Part shown: in pieces, positions 9,339 to 18,086 of the stretch
How positions within the stretch are numbered: position 1 is the first letter of the stretch
Layout of the letters: each line of letters starts with the position of its first letter
Source of the DNA: Pseudoxanthomonas sp. J31
Lineage (GTDB): Bacteria; Pseudomonadota; Gammaproteobacteria; Xanthomonadales; Xanthomonadaceae
DNA: 64,000 bases
Assembly (NCBI RefSeq): GCF_000510725.1
Contig: NZ_AZNZ01000002.1
Span: forward strand, 434,001-498,000
Reading direction: 5' to 3'
Program-made: the position numbers and the translations under genes
The notes under the pieces: model-generated
The model's database searches: none
The model's input: the letters and a program-made list of their open reading frames with translations, nothing else
Told to the model about the DNA's origin: nothing

Positions 9339-9881
9339 ATGCGCCAGATCTTCACAAGCCAGCGGCTGGAAACCGTCGAAGGCGTGGCCAGGCTGCTGGA
9401 GGAAGCCGGCATCCCGGTGCACATCAGCCAGCCGCGCTCCTACCACAGCCGCCGCAGCGGCCAGTTCAGCTACGCCGAACCGGTGGCGCCGAACAAGCAG
9501 CCGGCGGTGTGGGTGCGCATCCCCGAGGACCAGCCGCGCGCGCGCGAACTGCTGCGCCAGCACGGACTGCTGGCCACCACCCGCACCTATGCGGACCTGC
9601 CACCGAGCGCGTTCGCGCCGCTGGAACTGGCCGGTGACAAGCCGGCGGGCAACCGCTGGGCCTGGCGCCTGCGCATCGGACTGCTGGCGGTGATCGCCGC
9701 GGCGGCGGTGTTCATCTGGCTGCGCCGCCCGGCGCCGGCGCCCGTGCCGGCCGCGCCCGCGCCGGTGGAAGCAGCCGCGCAGATGCAGGACGGCGGGGAA
9801 GAGGAGATCCGCATCCGCATCTCCCCCGCCCCGCCGGCCACCGACGGCTCCGCGGAGCCGTCGCCGCAGGCGCCGCGCTAG
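9339..9881 (+). CDS. DUF2007-type membrane protein
   Basis: 180 residues. The N-terminal 80 residues match the DUF2007 'putative signal transducing protein' fold (RQIFTSQRLETVEGVARLLEEAGI, residues 2-25 in two pieces). Then comes one membrane helix at about 108-127 (IGLLAVIAAAAVFIWL) and a Pro/Ala/Glu-rich tail ending near PSPQAPR. Homologues in Xanthomonads have been labelled pathogenicity-like, without a shown activity. It follows the thioesterase by 4 bases and converges on the EF-hand gene. Confidence 0.75.
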   Translation: MRQIFTSQRLETVEGVARLLEEAGIPVHISQPRSYHSRRSGQFSYAEPVAPNKQPAVWVRIPEDQPRARELLRQHGLLATTRTYADLPPSAFAPLELAGDKPAGNRWAWRLRIGLLAVIAAAAVFIWLRRPAPAPVPAAPAPVEAAAQMQDGGEEEIRIRISPAPPATDGSAEPSPQAPR

Positions 9882-9895
9882 GCCCCTGTTACTTC

Positions 9896-10468
9896 TTACT
9901 TCGCCGCAGGCTGCGGTGCCGGGGCACCGGCCGCGCGCGCACCGCGCCTGGCCTTGGCCGCGTCCAGCTCGGCCTGGCTCAGCTTGCCGTCGCCGTCGGT
10001 ATCCACGGCCTTGAACCAGGCCTCGCGGCGCTGCTTGGCCCAGGCCTCGCGGTCGGCCTGGTCGATGAAGCCGTCCTTGTTGGCGTCCATGCGCTCGAAC
10101 CGCGCGGTCGCCGCGGCCAGGGCCTCGGCCTTGCTGATGCGGCCGTCCTTGTCGGCATCCACGTCCGGGCCGGCGAAACCGAAGCCAAAGCCGCCGTGGC
10201 CGCCGCGGCCCCCGTGGCGGCCGTGCTTCATGCGCGGCAGCTCGTCGCGCTGCAGCTTGCCGTCCTTGTTGCGGTCCAGCTGGTCGAAGCGCCCGGCCAG
10301 GCGCGGATGCGCCGCGGCCTCGCTGCGATCGATCACGCCGTCCTTGTTGGCGTCCAGCGCCGCGCGCGGCTTGCCCGTGGCGGCAGGCGCCGCGGTTTCC
10401 TGGGCCAGGGCGGCACCGGCGGTGATGGCCAGCAGCGTGGCTGCGATCAGGTAAGGGGTCTTGTTCAC
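9896..10468 (-). CDS. Secreted protein with five EF-hand loops
   Basis: 190 residues from a GTG at 10468, chosen because it gives a clean signal peptide (NKTPYLIAATLLAITAGAALAQ read in two parts) and has GGAG 8 bases upstream; an earlier ATG at 10564 would mask the signal. Five calcium-loop motifs follow: DANKDGVIDRSE, DRNKDGKLQRDE, DADKDGRISKAE, DANKDGFIDQAD and DTDGDGKLSQAE. A His/Gly/Phe-rich stretch separates the second and third. It is likely a periplasmic calcium-binding protein. The partner is unknown. Confidence 0.9.
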   Translation of the reverse strand: MNKTPYLIAATLLAITAGAALAQETAAPAATGKPRAALDANKDGVIDRSEAAAHPRLAGRFDQLDRNKDGKLQRDELPRMKHGRHGGRGGHGGFGFGFAGPDVDADKDGRISKAEALAAATARFERMDANKDGFIDQADREAWAKQRREAWFKAVDTDGDGKLSQAELDAAKARRGARAAGAPAPQPAAK

Positions 10469-10635
10469 GTGTTTGTCTCCAGTCGTGCGTGACGTGATGG
10501 CCACGACGGGGAAAACGCCGCTGCCCGGCCCCCGTTGACCCCGCGGGCGGACCCGTTCAGCCACCAGCCGGGCTGGAGCGCCGGCCCGGCGCGGATGGCG
10601 GCGCTATGCTGGGCGCATCCACCGACCGCATCGCC

Positions 10636-11382
10636 ATGGGCCACGACACCTCCCCCGCCGATGACCTGCGCCTGTACCAGACCGGCAGCCATCCCTGTGG
10701 CTACTGGCCCGAGCGCGAGGCCCGCGACCTGGTGCTGGACCCGCGCGACCCGCGCCTGGGGCTGGTCTATCCGCAGGCGCTGGAATGGGGCTTCCGCCGC
10801 TCGGGCGACATCGTCTACCGCCCCTCCTGCGCCGCCTGCCGCGCCTGCGTGGCGGTGCGCATCCCGGTGCAGCGGTTCCAGCCGGACCGCAGCCAGCGCC
10901 GCTGCCTGCGCCGCAATGCCGACATCAGCGCGCGGATCGTGCCGGCGCGCCGCACCGACGAGCACTTCGACCTCTACCACCGCTACCTGCTGGCGCGGCA
11001 CCGCGACGGCGGCATGGACGACCACGGCACCGCCGAGTTCGACCAGTTCCTGGTCGGCGCCTGGTCGGACACCCGCTTCCTGGAGCTGCGCGAACCGCCG
11101 GCGCCGGGCAGCAGCGGACCCGGCCGGCTGCTGGCGGTGGCGGTGACCGACCGCGCCCCGCACGGGCTGTCGGCGGTCTACACCTTCTACGAGCCGGAGG
11201 AGGCCGCGCGCGGCCTGGGCACGCTGGCGATCCTGCGCCAGCTGGAATGGGCGCGGCGCGAGGGCCTGGCCCACCTGTACCTGGGCTACTGGATCGACGG
11301 CCACGCCAAGATGGACTACAAGCGCCGCTTCCGCCCGCTGGAGGCGTTCGACGGGCGCGGCTGGCGGGAATTCCCGTACTGA
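10636..11382 (+). CDS. bpt: Aspartate/glutamate leucyltransferase (Bpt)
   Basis: 248 residues from the ATG at 10636. Bpt transfers Leu from leucyl-tRNA to proteins with N-terminal Asp or Glu, marking them for ClpSAP in the N-end rule. Seen are the Cys-rich N-terminal part ([27 protein letters not shown]) and the C-terminal ATE motifs [21 protein letters not shown], and [15 protein letters not shown]. An upstream in-frame ATG at 10606 would add 10 residues of no family likeness. Confidence 0.93.
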   Translation: MGHDTSPADDLRLYQTGSHPCGYWPEREARDLVLDPRDPRLGLVYPQALEWGFRRSGDIVYRPSCAACRACVAVRIPVQRFQPDRSQRRCLRRNADISARIVPARRTDEHFDLYHRYLLARHRDGGMDDHGTAEFDQFLVGAWSDTRFLELREPPAPGSSGPGRLLAVAVTDRAPHGLSAVYTFYEPEEAARGLGTLAILRQLEWARREGLAHLYLGYWIDGHAKMDYKRRFRPLEAFDGRGWREFPY

Positions 11383-11410
11383 TGCGCATGCGCCGTGCGA
11401 GAATCCGCGC

Positions 11411-12625
11411 ATGCGCACCCTGTTCCCGATCCTTCCGCTGCTGGCGATGCTGAGCGCCTGCGCCTCGTCCACGCCCGCCCCCGGCAACGACGCCACGCTG
11501 CGCGTGGCCACCTACAACGTCTCCCTCTATGACGACGAAGCCGGCGGCGTGATCGCGCGGCTGCAGGCGGGCGACGCCGGCGCGCGCAAGGTCGCCGCGG
11601 TGCTGCAGCAGGTGCGCCCGGACCTGGTGCTGATCAACGAGTTCGACTACGACGCCGACGGCCGCGCCGCGGACCTGTTCCAGCGCGCCTACCTGGAGCA
11701 GGCCCAGCCCGGCGGCGGCGAGCCGCTGCATTACCCCTACCGCTACCTGGCGCCGGTCAACACCGGCGTGCCCAGCGGCCTGGACCTGGACCGCGACGGC
11801 ACGATCGGCGGCGAGGGACGGCAGCGCGGCAACGACGCCTGGGGCTTCGGCCTGCACCCGGGGCAGTACGGCATGCTGGTGCTGTCGCGCCATCCGATCG
11901 ACGCCGGCAACGCGCGCACCTTCCAGCTGCTGCGCTGGAGCGCGATGCCCGATGCCCGTCGCCCGATCGACCCGGCCAGCGGCCAGCCGTGGCACGAAGA
12001 CGCGGTGTGGACGCAGCTGCGGCTGTCGTCCAAGTCGCACTGGGACCTGCCGGTGCACACCCCGCAGGGCACCGTGCACTTCCTGGTCTCGCACCCGACC
12101 CCGCCGGTGTTCGACGGCCCGGAGGACCGCAACGGCGCGCGCAATGCCGACGAGATCCGGCTGTGGCAGCACTACATCTCCGGCGGCGACCTGTCCTGGC
12201 TGTGCGACGACGCCGGCCGCTGCGGCGGCCTGCCCGCGGGCGAGCGCTTCGTCATCGCCGGCGACCTCAACAACGACCCGGTCGACGGCGACGGCCACCA
12301 CGACGCCATCCTCGGCCTGCTCGGGCACCCGCGCGTGCTGCGCATGGACCCGCCCGCCTCGGCCGGCGGCGCGGAGAAGGCGCGCGCCTATGCCGCGGCC
12401 GGGCTGCTCCGGCGCGGCGCGCCGGAGCACGTCACCGGCGACTTCGGCCCGCGCTCGGGCGCGATGCGGCTGGACTACGTGATCCCGTCCACCGGCTTCC
12501 AGGTGCGCGGCAGCGGGGTGTTCTGGCCGGCCTCGCACGAGCCGGCGGCGGCCATTGCCGACGGCAGCGACCACCACCTGGTCTGGGTCGACCTGACCGT
12601 TGGTCGGACAACCGCCGGCGATTGA
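11411..12625 (+). CDS. Endonuclease/exonuclease/phosphatase-family lipoprotein
   Basis: 404 residues. The N-terminus has a short hydrophobic signal and a lipobox-like LSAC, so it is probably an outer-membrane or periplasmic lipoprotein. The rest is an EEP (DNase I-like) fold: RVATYNVSLY near the start, LINEFDYD for metal binding, VIAGDLNNDP for catalysis, and DGSDHHLVWVDL at the end. The substrate could be nucleic acid or a phosphoester; it is not evident. Its stop codon lies inside the FNR-type box of the next operon. Confidence 0.85.
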   Translation: MRTLFPILPLLAMLSACASSTPAPGNDATLRVATYNVSLYDDEAGGVIARLQAGDAGARKVAAVLQQVRPDLVLINEFDYDADGRAADLFQRAYLEQAQPGGGEPLHYPYRYLAPVNTGVPSGLDLDRDGTIGGEGRQRGNDAWGFGLHPGQYGMLVLSRHPIDAGNARTFQLLRWSAMPDARRPIDPASGQPWHEDAVWTQLRLSSKSHWDLPVHTPQGTVHFLVSHPTPPVFDGPEDRNGARNADEIRLWQHYISGGDLSWLCDDAGRCGGLPAGERFVIAGDLNNDPVDGDGHHDAILGLLGHPRVLRMDPPASAGGAEKARAYAAAGLLRRGAPEHVTGDFGPRSGAMRLDYVIPSTGFQVRGSGVFWPASHEPAAAIADGSDHHLVWVDLTVGRTTAGD

Positions 12626-12635
12626 TCCTGATCAA
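12622..12635 (+). promoter_or_regulatory. Perfect FNR/ANR-type box (TTGAT-N4-ATCAA)
   Basis: TTGATCCTGATCAA matches the FNR/ANR consensus at all ten defined positions. Its centre is 43.5 bases before the ATG of the roadblock gene, and an extended -10-like TGCTGGAAT lies at 12656-12664. This spacing fits a class II activated promoter whose transcript would begin at or next to the ATG. That geometry is inferred. Confidence 0.7.
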
Positions 12636-12671
12636 AACGGGAGGTCGGGGGCGCGTGCTGGAATCCGCGCC

Positions 12672-13061
12672 ATGAACGCCATCCCTCTCCAGCACAACCC
12701 GCGCGCCGCGCAGATCCGGCAGACCCTGGAAGACCTCACCAGCTCCAGTGCCGACATCGAGGCCTCCGCGCTCATTTCCATCGACGGCCTGCTGATCGAC
12801 GCGGCCATGCCGCAGAGCATGGACGAGGACCGCATCGGCGCCATGTCCGCGGCCCTGCTGTCGCTGGGCGAGCGCACCGCGCGCGAACTCGGCCGCGGCC
12901 GCCTGGAGCGGGTCCTGGTCCAGGGCGAGGACGGCTACGTGATCATGACCGCCGCCGGCGAGGAGGCGGTGCTGACCGTGCTCACCCGCGCCGAGGTCAA
13001 GCTCGGCCTGGCGTTCCTGGACATCAAGCGGGCCGCCCAGGCCCTCGGCCGCATCGTCTGA
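12672..13061 (+). CDS. Roadblock/LC7 domain protein
   Basis: 129 residues that form one roadblock/LC7 domain (ASALISIDGLLIDAAMP, then LLSLGERTARELGRG, VLVQGEDGYVIM, and a last helix FLDIKRAAQALGRI). In bacteria these dimeric domains bind small Ras-like GTPases (MglB/MglA) or act as sensors with unknown ligands. No GTPase gene is present nearby. It is the first of five genes packed to 15596, spaced 9, -4, 2 and -4 bases. No clear Shine-Dalgarno sequence precedes its ATG, in keeping with a possible leaderless message from the FNR-type promoter. Confidence 0.88.
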   Translation: MNAIPLQHNPRAAQIRQTLEDLTSSSADIEASALISIDGLLIDAAMPQSMDEDRIGAMSAALLSLGERTARELGRGRLERVLVQGEDGYVIMTAAGEEAVLTVLTRAEVKLGLAFLDIKRAAQALGRIV

Positions 13062-13070
13062 GGGGCCGCG

Positions 13071-13574
13071 ATGAGCCGCCTGCCGGACATGACCCCGCCC
13101 GCCGGCCCGCACCTGCAGGCCGTGCACACCTGCCACGACGGCACCCGCCGCACCGTGTACTGGACGGACGAGGAAGTGCCCTACCCGGACGGGCGCCTGA
13201 TCGTCTCGCGCACCGACCTGGACGGGGTGATCACCCACGCCAACGAGGCCTTCGTCGAACTCAGCGGCTACAGCCGCGAGGAGCTGATCGGCGCCCCGCA
13301 CAGCATCCTGCGCCACCCGGACATGCCGCGCGCCGCGTTCGCCGACCTGTGGGACACGCTCAAGGCCGGGCGCAAGTGGCACGGTTACGTCAAGAACCTG
13401 CGCAAGGACGGCAAGCACTACTGGGTCTACGCCACCGCCCTGCCCAACGTGCGCCACGGCCAGGTGGTCGGCTACACCTCGGTGCGGCGCAAGCCCTCGC
13501 GCCGCGCCATCGCCGAGGTGCTGCCGCTGTACCGGCAGTGGCTGGAGCAGGAAGCCGCGGAGGCCACCGCATGA
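13071..13574 (+). CDS. Single PAS domain protein, Aer-like
   Basis: 167 residues with one PAS domain from about residue 40 (RLIVSRTDLDGVITHANEAF in its start, then LIGAPHSILRHPDMP and KNLRKDGKHYWV). These sequences closely follow the redox-sensing PAS of Aer and Aer-like chemoreceptors, which binds FAD; the family HPDMP motif is intact. There is no output, transmitter or membrane segment, so it probably signals through a partner in the operon. Its stop overlaps the next start (ATGA). Confidence 0.88.
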   Translation: MSRLPDMTPPAGPHLQAVHTCHDGTRRTVYWTDEEVPYPDGRLIVSRTDLDGVITHANEAFVELSGYSREELIGAPHSILRHPDMPRAAFADLWDTLKAGRKWHGYVKNLRKDGKHYWVYATALPNVRHGQVVGYTSVRRKPSRRAIAEVLPLYRQWLEQEAAEATA

Positions 13575-14323
13575 CCCTCAACCTGCTGGTCGCCCCCGAT
13601 TTCGCGCCGGAGAACTTCCCCGGCTGGTACATGCTCGCCACCCTGCTGCAGCACCGCTCCGGCACCCGCCTGCACCTGCTGATGCCGGCCGACGCGCGCG
13701 AGCAGGCGCAGATGCTGGGCGACGGCCTGGCCGACCTGGTCTACGCCAACCCGTTCGACGCCACCGCGATGATCCGCGGCCAGGGCTACCAGGCCTTCGC
13801 CCGCCCGGCCGCGCATTCCAACGAGATGGTGATCGCCACCGCGGCCGGCTCGCCGGTGTCGGTGGTGGAGGAACTGCGCCCGGGCTGCCGGATCGCGGTG
13901 ACCGACAACCGCGACGTGCGCCTGATCGGCCTGCGCCTGCTGGAGCCGGCCGACCTCACCGAACGCGACATCCAGTGGGTGCCGGCCAACAGCCACCAGG
14001 CGGCCGCGCGCATGACCCTGTCCGGGCAGGTCGACGCCGGCTTCTTCCTGGCCTCGGCCTACCACGCCCTGGCCCGCATCACCCGCGGGCAGCTGAAGGT
14101 GCTGGTGGAAAGCAAGCTGCGCGACATCAGCCACGTGCTGCTGGCGCATCCGCGCGTGGGCGACGACCTGCAGCCGCTGGCCGCGGCGCTGCTGGCGGTC
14201 GACCCGTCCCGCCCCGGCGACGCCGAGGTGCTGCAGGCGCTGGGCCTGCCGGCCGGGTTCGAGGCCATGGAGCGCGAGGACGCCGAGTTCATGATCGACC
14301 TGATGGACACCCTGCTGGACTGA
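13571..14323 (+). CDS. PhnD/SsuA-type substrate-binding-like protein, no signal peptide
   Basis: 250 residues from the ATG overlapping the PAS stop. It resembles the PhnD/transferrin-like periplasmic binding fold: LNLLVAPDFAPENFPGWYML at the start, LADLVYANPFDA, and a domain-closing region around LSGQVDAGFFLASAYHAL. Unlike ABC-transporter binding proteins it has no signal peptide, and no permease or ATPase is nearby. It therefore probably acts in the cytosol as a ligand-sensing unit for this module. The ligand is unknown. Confidence 0.75.
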   Translation: MTLNLLVAPDFAPENFPGWYMLATLLQHRSGTRLHLLMPADAREQAQMLGDGLADLVYANPFDATAMIRGQGYQAFARPAAHSNEMVIATAAGSPVSVVEELRPGCRIAVTDNRDVRLIGLRLLEPADLTERDIQWVPANSHQAAARMTLSGQVDAGFFLASAYHALARITRGQLKVLVESKLRDISHVLLAHPRVGDDLQPLAAALLAVDPSRPGDAEVLQALGLPAGFEAMEREDAEFMIDLMDTLLD

Positions 14324-14325
14324 GC

Positions 14326-14949
14326 ATGGCCGCCACCCTCGACGCACGCCGCGAGTTCCGCGAACGCACCCGCGCCGTCGCCCGCGCGCCGCAGGACACC
14401 GCCGCCCACCTGGCGCGGCTGCAGGCGGCGCTGCAGCTGGGCGACACCGAACCGGTGCAGGGCGCGCTGGCTGACATGTTCGTGGCCCTGCCGCGGGCCG
14501 ACACCGCCCTGCGCCAGGCCGCGCTGCACCTGGCCTCCGGCCGCCTGGCGCCGTACGTGGCCGAGGCCTTCGGCCGCCACGCGCACGGCCACGTGCTGCC
14601 GGCCATCACCGCGCTGGCCACCCGCTGGAGCGTGTTCGCCCAGCCCTCGGCCGACGTCCCGGCGCGGGTGCGCCGCGCCAGCCCGGACCATTCGCGGCGG
14701 CTGGCGGCGCAGGTGGTCGAGGCGCTGCTGGACGGCGAGCCGCTGCACGCGGCGCGCGTCGAGCACGAGTTCCTGGACCACTGCGTCTCCTGCCAGGACA
14801 AGTACGCCTTCATGCTCGCCAGCCGCGACCTGCGGCGGCACGAGATCGCCGTGGGCGACCGCTGGGAGCGGGTCGCCGACTGGCTGGAACAGCACGCGGC
14901 CATCGGCGACCGCGCCGAGGCGCCCACCTCACGCAAGGGAAGCCCATGA
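14326..14949 (+). CDS. Uncharacterised helical protein of the roadblock/PAS unit
   Basis: 207 residues, not recognised. It is rich in Ala, Arg and Leu and looks all-helical, with no signal or membrane segment. One notable stretch is HEFLDHCVSCQDKYAFMLAS (about residues 146-165), where Cys-x-x-Cys sits beside conserved-looking His and Asp; a metal or redox site is possible but unproven. The gene starts 2 bases after the binding-protein stop and overlaps the next start by 4 bases, so it belongs to the same unit. Confidence 0.7.
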   Translation: MAATLDARREFRERTRAVARAPQDTAAHLARLQAALQLGDTEPVQGALADMFVALPRADTALRQAALHLASGRLAPYVAEAFGRHAHGHVLPAITALATRWSVFAQPSADVPARVRRASPDHSRRLAAQVVEALLDGEPLHAARVEHEFLDHCVSCQDKYAFMLASRDLRRHEIAVGDRWERVADWLEQHAAIGDRAEAPTSRKGSP

Positions 14950-15596
14950 GCCTGGAACTGGTCGAACCCGCGTCCCAAGACATCCCTGCCGACGCCGCCA
15001 AGTGGCTGCTGCCGACCCCGCGCGGCGCACTGCACGGCTTCTCCACGCCCGAACCGGGCCCGGCGCAGCGCGCGGTGCAGGCATTGCTGTCCGCCCCGCA
15101 GGCGATGGAACTGGCGCGCTGGCGCCAGGAGCACGACCGCAACGGGCGCATGCTGCAACAGCTGCAGGAGAAGCAGTGGGTGCAGCTGCTGCGCCGGCAG
15201 GTGCCGGCGCCGGACGTGCGCCTGGGCGACTTCGCCCAGCACGTGATCGCGCCGCTGTCCGGCGAGCGCCGCGCGGTGCTGGCCTCCGACAGCGGCTTCT
15301 GCCTGGGCCACTCCGGCCTGGACCAGGAGCTGGCCGAGACCCTCAGCGCGGCGGCGGCCGACTATTCCTCGTTCGCCGCGCGCCAGGCCCGGCGCGGCTG
15401 GGCCGGCGCGCAGCGGGTGGCGTTCCACGACGATCCGGACATGCTGCTGCCGGAGTGGTCGTTCATCCCGCTGTGGATCGACGGCACCGGCTACTGGCTG
15501 GTACTGGCCGGCGAGCCGCTGCTCAACAACCTGGCGATGGTCGAGCTGGTGTGGAGCATCCGCCTGGCCGGCGCCCGCTTCGCCGCGCCGCTGTAG
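14946..15596 (+). CDS. Uncharacterised protein, possibly with a divergent roadblock-like C-terminus
   Basis: 216 residues, not recognised with certainty. The N-terminal 90 residues are mostly helical. The C-terminal half (RAVLASDSGFCLGHSG, a long helix, then FIPLWIDGTGYWLVLAG and a final helix) has the strand-helix-strand order of a roadblock/LC7 domain, which would match the first gene of the unit. This is a by-eye resemblance only. It is the last gene of the unit and converges on purT, sharing the hairpin at 15601-15623. Confidence 0.65.
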   Translation: MSLELVEPASQDIPADAAKWLLPTPRGALHGFSTPEPGPAQRAVQALLSAPQAMELARWRQEHDRNGRMLQQLQEKQWVQLLRRQVPAPDVRLGDFAQHVIAPLSGERRAVLASDSGFCLGHSGLDQELAETLSAAAADYSSFAARQARRGWAGAQRVAFHDDPDMLLPEWSFIPLWIDGTGYWLVLAGEPLLNNLAMVELVWSIRLAGARFAAPL

Positions 15597-15600
15597 CCGC

Positions 15601-15623
15601 CTGCTGCCCGCTCAGGGCAGCAG
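15601..15623. terminator. Hairpin between convergent genes
   Basis: A perfect 9-bp stem CTGCTGCCC/GGGCAGCAG with a 5-base loop lies between the roadblock unit and purT and includes the purT stop. There is no T-run, so termination by this hairpin is only possible. Confidence 0.35.
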
Positions 15624-16796
15624 CTCGATCCCGATCGCCGCGGCCGCGTCGCGCGCCGTCGCGCGCGCCTGTTCGATGTCGGCGCCACGCGCCAGGGTGA
15701 CGCCGACCCGGCGCTGGCCTTCCACCCGCGGCTTGCCGAACAGGCGCAGCGCGGTGTCCGGCGCCGCCAGCGCCGCGTCGATCCCGGAAAACACCGGCAC
15801 GCCGTGGCCGCTGGCCAGCAGCGCGCACGAGGCGCTGGGGCCGTTCTGGCGGACCACCGGCACCGGCAGGCCGAGGATCGCCCGCGCGTGCAGCGCGAAC
15901 TCGCTCAGTTCCTGCGAGACCAGGGTCACCAGGCCGGTGTCGTGCGGGCGCGGCGACACCTCCGAGAACCACACCTCGTCGCCCTTGACGAACAGCTCCA
16001 CGCCGAACACGCCCCAGCCGCCGAGGTCGTCGGTGATGGCGCGGGCGATGGCCTGGGCGCGCTCCAGCGCGCGCGGCGACATCGGCTGTGGCTGCCAGCT
16101 CTCGCGGTAGTCGCCGTCCTTCTGCAGGTGGCCGATCGGCTCGCAGAAGCTGGTGCCGCCGGCATGGCGCACGGTCAGCAGGGTGATCTCGTAGTCGAAG
16201 TCGACGAAGCCCTCGACGATGCAGCGGCCGGCGCCGGCGCGGCCACCGGTCTGCGCGTACTCCCAGGCCGCCTCCACCTGCGCGGCCTCGCGCACGATGC
16301 TCTGGCCCTTGCCCGAGGACGACATCACCGGCTTGACCACGCACGGCAGGCCGATTGCCTCCACCGCCGCGCGGTACTCCTCCAGGGTGTCGACGAAGCG
16401 GTACGGCGAGGTCGGCAGGCCCAGGGTCTCGGCCGCCAGGCGGCGGATGCCCTCGCGGTCCATGGTCAGGCGCGCCGCGCGCGCGGTCGGGATCACCTTG
16501 AGCCCCTCGGCCTCCAGCTGGACCAGGGTCTCGGTGTGGATCGCCTCGATCTCCGGCACCACCAGGTCCGGCTCCTCCTTCGCGATCAGCTCGCGCAGGG
16601 CGAAGGTGTCGAGCATGTCCAGCACGTGGCTGCGGTGGGCGACCTGCATGGCCGGCGCATCGGCGTAGCGGTCGGCGGCCACCACCTCCGCACCCAGGCG
16701 CTGCAGCTCGATCGCCACCTCCTTGCCCAGTTCGCCCGAGCCGAGCAGCAGGACGCGGGTGGCATGGGGGGTCAGCGGGGTTCCGATACGGACCAT
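15612..16796 (-). CDS. purT: Formate-dependent GAR transformylase PurT
   Basis: 394 residues, the usual length. PurT is an ATP-grasp enzyme that makes formyl-GAR from formate, ATP and GAR in purine synthesis. Seen are [19 protein letters not shown] at the N-terminus, [13 protein letters not shown] for ATP binding, GGRCIVEGF-like metal/ATP residues (read as [16 protein letters not shown]), and [15 protein letters not shown] near the end. It stands alone on the minus strand with the SPFH operon divergent. Confidence 0.96.
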   Translation of the reverse strand: MVRIGTPLTPHATRVLLLGSGELGKEVAIELQRLGAEVVAADRYADAPAMQVAHRSHVLDMLDTFALRELIAKEEPDLVVPEIEAIHTETLVQLEAEGLKVIPTARAARLTMDREGIRRLAAETLGLPTSPYRFVDTLEEYRAAVEAIGLPCVVKPVMSSSGKGQSIVREAAQVEAAWEYAQTGGRAGAGRCIVEGFVDFDYEITLLTVRHAGGTSFCEPIGHLQKDGDYRESWQPQPMSPRALERAQAIARAITDDLGGWGVFGVELFVKGDEVWFSEVSPRPHDTGLVTLVSQELSEFALHARAILGLPVPVVRQNGPSASCALLASGHGVPVFSGIDAALAAPDTALRLFGKPRVEGQRRVGVTLARGADIEQARATARDAAAAIGIELLP

Positions 16797-16870
16797 GGCG
16801 GTGCGGCAGGTGGTGAAAGGGCGGCCAGTGTAGCCGCCGCCGCGGCGGCCGCCCCCTCCCGGAAGCCCTC

Positions 16871-16898
16871 TTGACGAATGATATCGTTTTGATATCAG
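16871..16898 (+). promoter_or_regulatory. SPFH operon promoter with embedded inverted repeat
   Basis: A -35-like TTGACG (16871-16876) and -10-like TATCAG (16893-16898, spacer 16) surround a perfect inverted repeat TGATATC-N5-GATATCA (16879-16885 and 16891-16897). The repeat is AT-rich in a GC-rich genome and would block RNA polymerase if bound. The Arc-type repressor encoded third in the operon is the obvious candidate to bind it; this is inferred. Confidence 0.7.
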
Positions 16899-16924
16899 AT
16901 TGAGGCGTCACCTGGAGAGCACCC

Positions 16925-17800
16925 ATGAAAGAGCGTCCGATCCATTCCCTGCCCGGCATCCCCGTCCTGCTGGCGGCCCTCGCCCTTTCCGCGGCCACGG
17001 CCTGGCTGTTCTTCACCGGCATCGGCGCCGGCGACGGCGCCCCGGACGTGGCGCGCCTGGCCGGCGCGGCCGCCACCCTGCTGTTGGCCCTGCTGGCGTT
17101 CATCGGGCTCTATTCGATCCAGCCCAACCAGGCCGCGGTGCTGAGCCTGTTCGGTAAGTACGTGGGCACGGTCAAGGAAGCCGGCCTGCGCTGGAACAAC
17201 CCCTTCTATTCCAAGCGCAAGGTCAGCCAGCGCGTGCGCAACTTCGAGAGCGGCAAGCTCAAGGTCAACGACCTGGACGGCAGCCCGATCGAGATCGCCG
17301 CGGTGATCGTGTGGCAGGTGGTCGACGCCTCCGAGGCGGTGTTCAACGTCGACGACTACGAGAGCTTCGTCCACATCCAGTCCGAGGCGGCGCTGCGGGC
17401 GATGGCCTCCAGCTACCCCTACGACCAGCACGACGACGGCCAGATCGCCCTGCGCAGCCACCCGCAGGAGATCTCCGAGCACCTGCAGGCGCAGATCGCC
17501 GAGCGCCTGGGCCGGGCCGGCGTGGAGGTGATCGAGGCACGCATCAGCCACCTGGCCTACGCCCCGGAGATCGCCCAGGCCATGCTGCAGCGGCAGCAGG
17601 CCAACGCGGTGATCGCCGCCCGCACCCGGATCGTGGCCGGCGCGGTGGGCATGGTCGAGATGGCCCTGGCCGAGCTGCAGAAGAACGACGTCGTCCAGCT
17701 GGACGAGGAGCGCAAGGCGCAGATGGTCAGCAACCTGCTGGTGGTGCTGTGCGGCGACCGCGGCACCCAGCCGATCGTCAACGCCGGCTCCCTGTACTGA
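16925..17800 (+). CDS. SPFH/Band-7 domain membrane protein
   Basis: 291 residues. Two membrane helices lie near the N-terminus (about 12-33 and 45-64), followed by an SPFH/prohibitin domain ([20 protein letters not shown], then the [20 protein letters not shown] region and [17 protein letters not shown]). Family members assemble membrane microdomains or support membrane proteases. It is the first of four packed genes, with GGAG before the ATG. Association of SPFH genes with a small Arc-type gene is a recurring proteobacterial arrangement, as far as I recall. Confidence 0.92.
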   Translation: MKERPIHSLPGIPVLLAALALSAATAWLFFTGIGAGDGAPDVARLAGAAATLLLALLAFIGLYSIQPNQAAVLSLFGKYVGTVKEAGLRWNNPFYSKRKVSQRVRNFESGKLKVNDLDGSPIEIAAVIVWQVVDASEAVFNVDDYESFVHIQSEAALRAMASSYPYDQHDDGQIALRSHPQEISEHLQAQIAERLGRAGVEVIEARISHLAYAPEIAQAMLQRQQANAVIAARTRIVAGAVGMVEMALAELQKNDVVQLDEERKAQMVSNLLVVLCGDRGTQPIVNAGSLY

Positions 17801-17810
17801 GGTGGACGGA

Positions 17811-18086
17811 ATGGACGCGCTCGCCGCCCTGGTCGTCGCCATCACCGGCCTGCCCGCGCTGGGCGTGGCCACCTGGTACGCACGCTACGACGACGAACAC
17901 GCGCGCGGCCTGGCCCTGCGCTGGGCGCTGATCGCCCTGGCCATCCTGTGCGGCGCCGTCGGCCTGTACTTCGCCGGCGGCAGCCGCGGCGCGGTCACCG
18001 CGGTGGCCGTGGCCATGGCCCTGGCGGTCAACGCGCTGGCGATCTCCACCATCCTGCACGCGCGCCGCGGACGCCCCCGCCGATGA
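17811..18086 (+). CDS. Small membrane protein of the SPFH operon
   Basis: 91 residues from the ATG at 17811, chosen over a GTG at 17802 because GAGG lies just before it. Three hydrophobic helices are visible (about residues 1-20, 38-57 and 60-80), and the C-terminus is basic (HARRGRPRR). No family is recognised. The stop overlaps the Arc-type gene start by 4 bases. Confidence 0.75.
   Translation: MDALAALVVAITGLPALGVATWYARYDDEHARGLALRWALIALAILCGAVGLYFAGGSRGAVTAVAVAMALAVNALAISTILHARRGRPRR

Noticed and set aside
9587-9841. Minus-strand open frames over the DUF2007 gene
   Set aside because: The plus-strand frame has a domain and a membrane helix; the others are composition shadows.
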